Part shown: in pieces, positions 55,022 through 64,000 of the stretch
Position numbering within the stretch: the first letter of the stretch is position 1
Layout of the letters: each line of letters begins with the position of its first letter
NCBI RefSeq assembly: GCF_002158995.1
Contig: NZ_LOHF01000003.1
Coordinates: 293,421 to 357,420 of the forward strand
Direction: 5' to 3'
Source of the DNA: Pseudomonas caspiana
GTDB taxonomy: Bacteria; Pseudomonadota; Gammaproteobacteria; Pseudomonadales; Pseudomonadaceae
Length of the DNA stretch: 64,000 nt
Notes under the pieces: model-generated
What the model saw: only the letters and a program-made list of their open reading frames with translations
Databases searched by the model: none
What the model was told of the DNA's origin: nothing
Program-made: the position numbers and the translations under genes

Positions 55022-55059
55022 GTGACTTCCAAATGGGCTTCTCAGAACCCAAAAACGAA

Positions 55060-55083
55060 AAAGCCCTGAATAATCAGGGCTTT
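55060..55083 (-). terminator. Rho-independent terminator of tRNA-Ser
   Basis: Stem aaagccctga (55060-55069) and tcagggcttt (55074-55083). On the minus strand the stem is followed by a T-rich run (tttcgttttt), 14 bp past the tRNA 3' end. It may also stop gcd from the other side. Confidence 0.75.
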
Positions 55084-55096
55084 GACGTATCTAAGA

Positions 55097-55184
55097 TGGC
55101 GGAAGCATAGAGATTCGAACTCTAGGACCTGTTACAGTCGGCAGTTTTCAAGACTGCTGCCTTAAACCACTCGGCCATACTTCC
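55097..55184 (-). tRNA. tRNA-Ser (anticodon UGA)
   Basis: 88 nt including an encoded CCA. Acceptor stem GGAAGTA/TGCTTCC (one G-T), discriminator G, anticodon loop CTTGAAA giving UGA, long variable arm (CGACTGTAACAGGTC region) as in class II serine tRNAs, T-loop GTTCGAATC. Followed by its own terminator. Confidence 0.95.
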
Positions 55185-55306
55185 GTTTGCATTGCGGGCG
55201 CCATAATACCGGAATGAAACACGCTGTCAAACTCTCTAGGTGGCTGATTTCAGGTCGTCTGTTATGATCTTTGCAACTCAACATTTCAACCACTAGGAGT
55301 TTCGCC

Positions 55307-55978
55307 ATGCGCGAACAGGATTACGCAGTTAATAACGGCGTGCAGGCCGATCAGCTAGAGGTTAGCCGCGTCCTGCGCAACACATACGGTCTTCTGGCTC
55401 TGACCCTTGCTTTCAGTGGTGTCATGGCTTTTGTAGCGCAGCAGATGCGCGTTGGCTACCCGAACATTTTCGTTGTACTGATCGGTTTCTACGGCCTGTT
55501 TTTCCTCACCAACAAACTGCGCGATTCGGCGTGGGGTCTGGTGTCGGCATTCGCCTTGACCGGTTTCATGGGCTTCATCCTTGGCCCGATCCTCAACCGT
55601 TACCTGGGCATGCAAGGCGGCGCTGAAGTTGTCAGCTCGGCATTCGCCATGACTGCACTGGTATTCGGTGGTCTGTCGGCTTACGTGTTGATCACCCGCA
55701 AGGACATGAGCTTCCTCGGTGGTTTCATCACCGCTGGCTTCTTCGTCCTGCTGGCGGCGGTACTGGCAAGCATTTTCTTCCAGATCAGCGGTCTGCAGTT
55801 GGCGATCAGCGCTGGCTTCGTCCTGTTCTCGTCGGCCTGCATTCTGTTCCAGACCAGCGCGATCATTCAGGGTGGCGAGCGTAACTACATCATGGCGACC
55901 ATCAGCCTGTATGTTTCGATCTACAACCTGTTCGTCAGCCTGTTGCAGATCTTCGGCATCATGAGCCGCGACGACTGA
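55307..55978 (+). CDS. Bax inhibitor-1/YccA-family membrane protein
   Basis: 223 aa with seven hydrophobic helices. Family elements: VLRNTYGLLALTLAFSGVMA near the N terminus and SIYNLFVSLLQIFGIMS at the C terminus with the conserved acidic end. In E. coli, YccA modulates FtsH proteolysis. AGGAG upstream fixes ATG 55307. Own terminator follows. Confidence 0.92.
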   Translation: MREQDYAVNNGVQADQLEVSRVLRNTYGLLALTLAFSGVMAFVAQQMRVGYPNIFVVLIGFYGLFFLTNKLRDSAWGLVSAFALTGFMGFILGPILNRYLGMQGGAEVVSSAFAMTALVFGGLSAYVLITRKDMSFLGGFITAGFFVLLAAVLASIFFQISGLQLAISAGFVLFSSACILFQTSAIIQGGERNYIMATISLYVSIYNLFVSLLQIFGIMSRDD

Positions 55979-55998
55979 TTCAGCTGTCCTGCTTCATC

Positions 55999-56023
55999 AA
56001 AAAGCCCGCCTAGCGGGCTTTTT
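55999..56023 (+). terminator. Rho-independent terminator after the YccA-like gene
   Basis: AAAAAGCCCGC (55999-56009), CTA-type loop, GCGGGCTTTTT (56013-56023). A strong GC stem with flanking A and T runs. Confidence 0.9.
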
Positions 56024-56081
56024 GCTGTCTAGTGCTCGTGAATTCTTTATCATTGGCCAAGTTTTCTGCTCAGGGCCTGTC

Positions 56082-56474
56082 ATGAAGTTCGCGATCAATC
56101 TTTTCAGCGCTGCCCATGCGCCCTCCTCGCGCCGCGCCCTGCTGTTTGCTCAGGCAGCGCTGGCGGGTGGGCATGAGATTGTGCGGCTGTTCTTCTATCA
56201 GGATGGTGTCCACAGCGCTTCGGCCAATGTCGTGACGCCTCAGGACGAACACGACCTGCCCTCGCAATGGCGAGACTTCATCACTCAGCACCAACTGGAC
56301 GGTGTAGTGTGCATCGCCGCCGCCCTGCGCCGCGGGGTTCTAAATGATGAAGAAGCTCAGCGCTATCAGCGGCCAGCAGCCAACCTGCTGGCCCCTTGGG
56401 AATTATCCGGGTTAGGCCAGTTACACGACGCGGCGCAAACCGCTGATCGTGTGATCTGTTTCGGAGGGCCTTGA
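56082..56474 (+). CDS. tusD: Sulfurtransferase TusD
   Basis: 130 aa. DsrE-like subunit of TusBCD, which relays sulfur from TusA to TusE for 2-thiouridine in tRNA wobble position 34. Active Cys77 in GVVCIAAALRRGV corresponds to E. coli Cys78. ATG 56082 (MKFAINLFS) is the family start; a longer frame from 56022 overlaps the terminator. Confidence 0.94.
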   Translation: MKFAINLFSAAHAPSSRRALLFAQAALAGGHEIVRLFFYQDGVHSASANVVTPQDEHDLPSQWRDFITQHQLDGVVCIAAALRRGVLNDEEAQRYQRPAANLLAPWELSGLGQLHDAAQTADRVICFGGP

Positions 56475-56475
56475 A

Positions 56476-56838
56476 GTGGCTAAATCAATGTTGATTATCA
56501 GCCGTCAGGCGCCATGGTCCGGGCCGGGTGCGCGAGAGGCGCTGGATATCGTGCTGGCCGGTGGTGCTTATGATTTGCCCGTGGGCCTGTTGTTTCTGGA
56601 TGATGGTGTCTTTCAGTTGTTGCCGGAGCAGAACGCCAAGGCTCTGCAACAGAAAGACCTGACCGCCAACCTCAAGGCGCTGTCGATGTTCGGCGTCGAA
56701 GAAATTTATGCCTGTGGCACCAGCCTTGCCGAGCGCGGCATCCTGCGGGAAGCAGTGGATGAGGAAATCATTCAATTGCCGCAATCCGCGGAAATCACCG
56801 CACTTATTGACCGCTACGACCACGTGATCACAATCTGA
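56476..56838 (+). CDS. tusC: Sulfur relay protein TusC
   Basis: 120 aa DsrF-like subunit of the TusBCD complex. WSGPGAREALDIVLAGGAYD and LPVGLLFLDDGVFQL are family elements. GTG start 1 nt after the tusD stop (ATG 56488 is an alternative). Overlaps tusB by one base (TGATG). Confidence 0.92.
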   Translation: MAKSMLIISRQAPWSGPGAREALDIVLAGGAYDLPVGLLFLDDGVFQLLPEQNAKALQQKDLTANLKALSMFGVEEIYACGTSLAERGILREAVDEEIIQLPQSAEITALIDRYDHVITI

Positions 56839-57134
56839 TGTCGACCCTGCACGTTTTATCTCATTCTCCCTTCACCGACAGCCGCCTGACCAGTTGTCTG
56901 CGCCTTCTCGGCCCGGCTGATGGCGTGCTGCTGTGCGGCGACGCCACTTACGCGCTGACCGACTCGACAGCACCACTCCAGGCACTGCAAGCGCTAAGCG
57001 ACACCGAAGTTTTTGTGCTTGAGGAGGATATTCAAGCGCGGAGCATGGCGGCGCCAGACTGGGCAACAGTTGTCGACTACCCAGGCTTCGTCAAACTCTC
57101 GATTCGCTTCGACAAGGTCAACACGTGGCTATGA
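56838..57134 (+). CDS. tusB: Sulfur relay protein TusB
   Basis: 98 aa DsrH-like subunit of TusBCD. Pattern MSTLHVLSHSPFTDSRLTSC and LCGDATYAL is typical; the family has no strictly required cysteine. The end overlaps the tusE start by 10 bp, so all four tus genes are translationally coupled. Confidence 0.9.
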   Translation: MSTLHVLSHSPFTDSRLTSCLRLLGPADGVLLCGDATYALTDSTAPLQALQALSDTEVFVLEEDIQARSMAAPDWATVVDYPGFVKLSIRFDKVNTWL

Positions 57135-57466
57135 ACGAGTTGAACGTGGCCGGGCAGATCATCGCTCTGGATAAAGACGGCTTTCTGCAAAACCTTGATG
57201 ACTGGTCGATGGATGTTGCGAACGCGCTATCCGGCCGGGAAGGTATTGCGCTGAGCCCCGAACACATCGAGGTGTTGCTGTTGCTAAGGGATTTCTACGC
57301 AGAATTCCAGTTGTCACCCGCGACTCGGCCGTTGATCAAATACACAGCTCTGAAGCTCGGTCCGGAAAAAGGCAACAGCATGCACCTTAACCGCCTGTTC
57401 AACGGCACTCCCGCCAAACTCGCCGCCAAGCTGGCGGGCCTGCCCAAGCCGACTAATTGCATATGA
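57125..57466 (+). CDS. tusE: Sulfur relay protein TusE (DsvC-like)
   Basis: 113 aa. Accepts persulfide sulfur from TusD on the penultimate residue Cys112 (PTNCI) and hands it to MnmA. AAGG lies 7 nt before GTG 57125; ATG 57131 is an alternative. Family element RDFYAEFQLSPATRPLIKY present. ATGA overlap with the next gene. Confidence 0.94.
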   Translation: MAMNELNVAGQIIALDKDGFLQNLDDWSMDVANALSGREGIALSPEHIEVLLLLRDFYAEFQLSPATRPLIKYTALKLGPEKGNSMHLNRLFNGTPAKLAAKLAGLPKPTNCI

Positions 57467-58464
57467 ACGACTACGCCCCACTCGTCCTTGAAACACCTGC
57501 CGAACATCCCTTTGCCCAGTTCGTCCGTATCCTGGGCAAAGGCAAACGTGGAGCGCGCAATCTGACCCGTGAAGAAGCCCGGGAGGCCATGGGCATGCTC
57601 CTCGACGAAAAGGTCGAAGAAAGCCAGTTGGGTGCGTTTCTGATGCTGCTGCGCCACAAGGAAGAAAGCGCGGAGGAGTTGGCGGGCTTCACTGAAGCGT
57701 TGCGCGAGCGATTGAACGCCCCGCCACTTCAGGTCGATATTGACTGGCCTACCTATGCCGGCAAGAAGCGACATTTGCCTTGGTACTTGCTGGCGGCCAA
57801 ATGCCTGGCTCAGAACGGGGTACGTATCTTGATGCACGGCGGCGGCGCGCATACGGCCGGCCGACTCTACACCGAACAATTGCTGGGTCTGCTGGGCATT
57901 CCGCTGTGCCGCAACTGGCAAGCCGTGGACCAAGCGTTACAACAGCACAACCTGGCATTCTTCCCGCTGGGCGACTGGGCTCCGCAATTGCAGCGCATGA
58001 TTGACCTGCGTAATACCCTCGGGCTGCGCTCGCCAATTCATTCACTGGCGCGGATCCTCAACCCACTGGATGCACGTTGCGGCCTGCAAAGCATTTTTCA
58101 CCCTGGCTATCAGGGCGTTCATCGCGACGCCAGCGGCTTGCTCGGCAATCACACCATCGTTATCAAGGGTGATGGCGGTGAAGTGGAGATCAATCCCGAC
58201 ACCATTAGCCACTTGTACGGCACCACAGCGGGCCAACCATGGGATGAGGAGTGGCCGGCTCTGTCGGATCGTCGCCATGTGAAACCGGCAACCCTGGATC
58301 CGCAGCAACTCGTCGCGCTGTGGAAAGGTGAGATCGAAGACAGCTATCCGCAACTGGCGTTGATTTCAACGATGGCGCTGGCTTTACGCGGCTTGGGATT
58401 GCCCCGTACGGAAGCGTTCGCCCAAGCTGAGCTTTTCTGGAAGAACAGGAATACATCGATCTAA
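57463..58464 (+). CDS. TrpD2-like (YbiB) anthranilate-phosphoribosyltransferase-fold protein
   Basis: 333 aa. N-terminal helical domain (FAQFVRILGKGKRGARNLTR) and phosphoribosyltransferase-like core (ILMHGGGAHTAGRLYTEQLL; NPLDARCGLQSIFHPGYQ). Relatives (E. coli YbiB) bind nucleic acid and lack TrpD activity. ATG 57463 overlaps the tusE stop (ATGA). Its coupling to tus genes hints at an RNA-related role. Confidence 0.85.
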   Translation: MNDYAPLVLETPAEHPFAQFVRILGKGKRGARNLTREEAREAMGMLLDEKVEESQLGAFLMLLRHKEESAEELAGFTEALRERLNAPPLQVDIDWPTYAGKKRHLPWYLLAAKCLAQNGVRILMHGGGAHTAGRLYTEQLLGLLGIPLCRNWQAVDQALQQHNLAFFPLGDWAPQLQRMIDLRNTLGLRSPIHSLARILNPLDARCGLQSIFHPGYQGVHRDASGLLGNHTIVIKGDGGEVEINPDTISHLYGTTAGQPWDEEWPALSDRRHVKPATLDPQQLVALWKGEIEDSYPQLALISTMALALRGLGLPRTEAFAQAELFWKNRNTSI

Positions 58465-58558
58465 CCGATCATTACCCCCCAACCTTTGCGCTATTTGTTC
58501 GAACGAATCGGCTTAAACTCATCTCCAAAGCACATAAGCACACACTTTGGAGTTTGAT

Positions 58559-59566
58559 ATGGGCCTTCTCGTTGAAGGACGCTGGCAAGACCAGTGGTAC
58601 GAAAGCAGCAAAGATGGGGCATTTCAGCGCGAGCAAGCGCAACGTCGCAACTGGATCACCGCTGATGGTCGACCAGGACCTTCAGGCGAAGGCGGCTTCA
58701 AAGCCGAGGCCGGGCGCTATCATCTGTACGTATCACTGGCCTGCCCCTGGGCCCATCGCACGCTCATCTATCGCAAGCTCAAAGGGCTGGAAAGCCTGAT
58801 CGACGTATCCGTGGTCAGTTGGCTGATGCGCGAGCACGGCTGGACTTTCGATACCGAAAAAGGCTCGACCGGCGACCCACTCGACAACCATGAATTTCTT
58901 TATCAGCGCTATCTGGCTGACACGGCAGACTATACCGGTCGTGTGACCGTGCCTCTGCTCTGGGATAAGAAACTGCAGCGCATCGTCAGCAACGAATCCG
59001 CGGAAATCATCCGCATGTTCAACAGCGCCTTTGACGATCTGACCGGTAATCGACTTGATCTGTATCCAGACGCCTTGCAATCGCCGATCAATGAGTTGAA
59101 TGAGCGCATTTATCCGGCTGTGAATAACGGCGTGTACCGCGCGGGCTTTGCAACCTCTCAAGGCGCTTATGAAGAGGCCTTTGATGATGTCTTCGCCGAA
59201 CTGGATGTTCTGGAAAAGCTGCTGGCCGAGAAACGCTACCTGACTGGCGACTACCTGACTGAAGCCGACGTGCGCCTGTTCACCACTGTTGTGCGCTTCG
59301 ACGCTGTCTATCACGGGCACTTCAAGTGCAACCTGCGGCGGATTTCGGACTATCCGAACCTGAGCAACTGGATGCTGGAGCTGTACCAGTGGCCGGGCAT
59401 CACCGAAACGGTGGACTTCACGCACATCAAGCATCACTACTACGAGAGCCACGGCACTATCAATCCAACAGCTGTTGTGCCTAAAGGCCCGCTGCAGGAT
59501 CTGGGCAGAGCGCATGATCGTGAGCGGCTGACAGGGCGTGGAATCTGGGGCAAGACAGGCGTTTAA
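58559..59566 (+). CDS. Glutathionyl-hydroquinone reductase (Xi-class GST, YqjG type)
   Basis: 335 aa. Reduces glutathionyl-hydroquinones. Active Cys62 in SLACPWAHRTLIYRKLKG (E. coli YqjG Cys63); SVVSWLMREHGWTF and NESAEIIRMFNSAFD complete the thioredoxin-like domain; helical C-terminal domain with VRFDAVYHGHFKCN. GGAG about 6 nt before ATG 58559. Confidence 0.93.
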   Translation: MGLLVEGRWQDQWYESSKDGAFQREQAQRRNWITADGRPGPSGEGGFKAEAGRYHLYVSLACPWAHRTLIYRKLKGLESLIDVSVVSWLMREHGWTFDTEKGSTGDPLDNHEFLYQRYLADTADYTGRVTVPLLWDKKLQRIVSNESAEIIRMFNSAFDDLTGNRLDLYPDALQSPINELNERIYPAVNNGVYRAGFATSQGAYEEAFDDVFAELDVLEKLLAEKRYLTGDYLTEADVRLFTTVVRFDAVYHGHFKCNLRRISDYPNLSNWMLELYQWPGITETVDFTHIKHHYYESHGTINPTAVVPKGPLQDLGRAHDRERLTGRGIWGKTGV

Positions 59567-59618
59567 CCTTGGCGCCTACCGCTGTATAAGCATTGCGCGC
59601 CACTCTGGATGAAATCAC

Positions 59619-59715
59619 TGTAGGAGCGCACGAGCACCGCGAGGCCGCGATGGCGGTCATTCTAATAAACCGCTATCGCGGCCTCGCGGCCTCGCGGTGC
59701 TCGTGCGCTCCTACA
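59619..59715. repeat. REPIN, gcacgagca family, with expanded right arm
   Basis: The left arm tgtaggagcgcacgagcacc and the right arm ggtgctcgtgcgctcctaca are perfect complements. The inner right arm contains an extra cggcctcg unit (gcggcctcgcggcctcgcgg) missing from the left, so the palindrome is slightly asymmetric. It lies in the convergent gap before cysG. Confidence 0.85.
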
Positions 59716-59793
59716 GTTCTGCCGTGTTACGGGAGACGGAGTGGTGTGATGGACACCGAGGCAGTCAGCCCCTACACAACGCGCTACTTCAGA

Positions 59794-61188
59794 TCAGACC
59801 GTAGCCTGAGCCCCTTCGAACCAGGCGAGTTTTTCGCGTAACTGGACCACTTCACCCACGATCACCAACGTCGGTGCATGGACTTCATGCTCCGCGACCA
59901 TTCGTGGCAGATCGGCCAAAGTTCCTGTAAATACTCGCTGGCTGGAGGTAGTACCCTGCTGGATCAGCGCAGCCGGAGTATCAGCGGATCGACCGTGCTT
60001 GATCAGTTGCTCACAGATGATTGGTAATCCGATCAGCCCCATGTAGAAAACCAGGGTCTGTGCGGGCGCTACCAAATCACTCCAGGGCAAATCACTGGTG
60101 CCGTTCTTCAAGTGCCCGGTAATGAAACGCACCGACTGCGCATGGTCACGGTGAGTCAGTGGAATACCCGCATAGGCTGCGCAACCGCTGGCTGCCGTGA
60201 TACCCGGTACGACCTGAAATGGAATTCCGTGGGCCGCCAGTTCCTCGATCTCTTCGCCGCCACGGCCAAAGATGAACGGATCACCGCCCTTCAACCGTAG
60301 GACGCGCTTGCCCTGCCTGGCCAGATCAACCAGCTGCTTGTTAATCTCGTCTTGCGGCACGGCGTGATCAGCACGACGCTTGCCCACATAGACCCGCTCG
60401 GCGTCACGCCGGCACAAATCCAGAATCGCCGGAGCCACAAGACGGTCGTACAACACCACGTCGGCCTGTTGCATCAGACGCAATGCCCGGAAGGTCAGCA
60501 GGTCCGGATCACCCGGCCCAGCACCTACCAGATAAACCTCACCGGGAGCATGTGGCGCATCACCTGCAATCTTGGCGATCAGCAAGCGCTCTGCTTCAGC
60601 GCCCTGTCCGGCCAGTTGCCGGTCAGCAATCGGCCCCTGAAAAACTTCTTCCCAGAAGGTTCGGCGCTGGGTTACGTCCGGAAACAGATTCTTTACCTGA
60701 CTACGGAAACGCGCGGCCAGACCGGCCAACTGACCGTAAGTCGATGGAATCCAGGTTTCCAGCTTGGCGCGAATCAACCGCGCCAGCACCGGAGCGTCGC
60801 CTCCACTGGAAACGGCGATGACCAATGGCGAACGGTCGACGATGGCCGGGAAAATCACGCTGCACAGCGCAGGTGCGTCCACCACATTGACCGGTACACA
60901 GCGCTGTCTGGCGTCATGAGACACCTGAGCGTTGAGCGGCTCGTCATCGGTGGCGGCAATGATCAGCACGCAACCGTCCAGATCATTGACGTTGTAGCCA
61001 CGCAGAATCAACTGTCCGCCACTGCGCTCAACCAGCTCGCGCAGTTGTGGCTCGATCTCTGGAGCGACCACCCGAATGACGGCGCCGGCCTCGGCGATGA
61101 GGCGGGATTTGCGCAATGCAATCTCGCCACCGCCCACGACCAGCACTTGGCTGCCACGCAGGTTATGGAACAGCGGCAGGAATTCCAT
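59794..61188 (-). CDS. cysG: Siroheme synthase CysG
   Basis: 464 aa trifunctional enzyme: N-terminal precorrin-2 dehydrogenase/ferrochelatase ([20 protein letters not shown], residues 1 to about 205) and C-terminal uroporphyrinogen III methyltransferase ([20 protein letters not shown] and [15 protein letters not shown]). Makes siroheme for sulfite and nitrite reductases, so it serves use of the sulfite released by the organosulfur genes. Begins one base after the serS stop. Confidence 0.97.
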   Translation of the reverse strand: MEFLPLFHNLRGSQVLVVGGGEIALRKSRLIAEAGAVIRVVAPEIEPQLRELVERSGGQLILRGYNVNDLDGCVLIIAATDDEPLNAQVSHDARQRCVPVNVVDAPALCSVIFPAIVDRSPLVIAVSSGGDAPVLARLIRAKLETWIPSTYGQLAGLAARFRSQVKNLFPDVTQRRTFWEEVFQGPIADRQLAGQGAEAERLLIAKIAGDAPHAPGEVYLVGAGPGDPDLLTFRALRLMQQADVVLYDRLVAPAILDLCRRDAERVYVGKRRADHAVPQDEINKQLVDLARQGKRVLRLKGGDPFIFGRGGEEIEELAAHGIPFQVVPGITAASGCAAYAGIPLTHRDHAQSVRFITGHLKNGTSDLPWSDLVAPAQTLVFYMGLIGLPIICEQLIKHGRSADTPAALIQQGTTSSQRVFTGTLADLPRMVAEHEVHAPTLVIVGEVVQLREKLAWFEGAQATV

Positions 61189-62859
<1,671 letters not shown>

Positions 62860-62860
<1 letters not shown>

Positions 62861-64000
62861 TACTTTCTCCGCTGACGAGGACTGGCAGCGTCCAGCGCGG
62901 CCAGATGCTTGAGCTTTTCACCGATTTTCAGCTCCAGGCCACGGGGCACTGGCTGGTAATATTGACGCGGTTCAAGGTCGTCAGGGAAGTAGTCTTCACC
63001 CGCCGCATAGGCATCCGGCTCGTCGTGGGCGTAGCGGTACTCTTCGCCATAGCCCAGTTGCTTCATCAATTTGGTCGGCGCATTGCGCAAATGCAGCGGG
63101 ACTTCCAGCGAGCCGTGCTCGGTGGCTTCACGCATCGCAGCCTTGAAGCCCATGTACACCGCGTTGCTTTTCGGCGCGCAAGCCAGATAAACAATGGCCT
63201 GTGCGACAGCCAACTCGCCTTCCGGGCTGCCCAGACGTTCCTGAACATCCCACGCCGACATGCACAACGGCAACGCGCGCGGATCGGCATTACCAATGTC
63301 TTCACTGGCCATGCGCACCACGCGGCGCGCCAGATACAACGGGTCGCATCCGCCATCGATCATTCGTGCAAACCAGTACAAGGCTGCATCCGGGTTAGAG
63401 CCACGAATGGATTTATGCAGCGCAGAAATCTGGTCATAAAAAGCTTCGCCGCCCTTATCGAAACGTCGGCGGCTGTCGCCCATCAGGCTTTGCAGCAGCT
63501 CCAGACTGATTTCCGAGCCATCTTCAGCCAGGTCTGACGCGTTCTCCAGCAGATTCAGCATGCGCCGACCGTCACCGTCGGCAGCGGCCATGAGCATGGC
63601 AAATCCTTCATCGCTCAGGCTCAACTGATGTTGGCCCAGGCCACGCTCTTCGGTCAGCGCGCGATTGACCAGCTTGCGCAGCGCGGCTTCATCAAGGCTC
63701 TTGAGGACATACACCCTGGCACGGGACAGCAACGCGTTGTTGAGCTCAAACGAAGGATTTTCAGTGGTCGCGCCGATGAAAATCAGCGTGCCATCTTCGA
63801 CGTAAGGCAGGAAGGCATCCTGTTGGGACTTGTTGAAGCGGTGTACCTCGTCCACGAACAAAATAGTCCGACGGCCGTATTGCCCGGCTTGCTGCTTGGC
63901 AACCTCTACTGCCTGACGAATCTCTTTGACCCCGGCCAGCACGGCAGAAACCGTCTCGAAGTGCGCATCTGATACTTTCGCCAGCAACCGGGCCAGCGTG
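62860..64000 (-). CDS. rarA: Replication-associated recombination protein RarA (5' end beyond window)
   Basis: AAA+ clamp-loader-like ATPase acting at stalled forks; the N-terminal part with Walker A lies past base 64000, and the visible frame continues upstream to the edge (T-L-A-R-L-L-A before [20 protein letters not shown]). Walker [19 protein letters not shown], sensor 1 [20 protein letters not shown], sensor 2/C-terminal [19 protein letters not shown] are present. Confidence 0.96.

Overview
The window looks like chromosome of a Pseudomonas, most likely of the P. fluorescens group. The grounds are: the conserved right-hand block (YccA-like gene, tusD-tusC-tusB-tusE, a trpD2-like gene, cysG, serS, crcB, rarA) in the order I recall from Pseudomonas genomes; an OprD-type porin; GC-rich coding sequence; and at least four families of short palindromic REP/REPIN repeats in the gaps. 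I had no database access, so all names rest on motifs, lengths, gene order and recalled family knowledge.

Bases 1-22,600 form an organosulfur-scavenging region. It holds a complete tauABCD set, three further sulfonate-type binding proteins, two further ssuB/ssuC-type ATPase-permease pairs, two FMN-dependent (LLM) monooxygenases, a second TauD-family dioxygenase, and carbon-skeleton enzymes (RraA-type and class II aldolases, an FMN 2-hydroxyacid oxidase, a D-2-hydroxyacid dehydrogenase). An OprD porin and an orphan family 3 binding protein sit inside it. A sigma-54-type promoter lies upstream of one sulfonate operon.

Bases 23,000-34,500 form a D-amino-acid salvage region: DadA-like dehydrogenase, RidA, N-acyl-D-amino-acid deacylase, an oligopeptide ABC transporter (double ATPase, two permeases, binding protein), D-amino-acid aminotransferase, N-carbamoyl-D-amino-acid hydrolase and a LysR regulator. 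The genes fit a route that imports N-blocked D-amino acids, deblocks them and converts them to keto acids.

Bases 34,800-45,300 are mixed accessory metabolism: an AEC carrier, a small lipoprotein, a divergent ptrR-sad pair, oxaloacetate decarboxylase, a quinone reductase divergent from a TetR-amidase operon, a NUDIX hydrolase and an endonuclease/exonuclease/phosphatase-family enzyme behind a tandemly duplicated 180-bp REPIN unit. Bases 45,300-50,140 hold an unusual leftward operon: a double permease, an ABC ATPase with a long C-terminal domain, a histidine kinase and a FixJ-like response regulator, without a binding protein. A 5'-nucleotidase, an AT-richer orphan membrane-protein gene and a PQQ glucose-type dehydrogenase follow, next to tRNA-Ser(UGA).

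Bases 55,100-64,000 are core genome: tRNA-Ser, a Bax-inhibitor-like protein, the Tus sulfur relay, TrpD2-like, glutathionyl-hydroquinone reductase, CysG, SerS, CrcB, and RarA cut by the window end.
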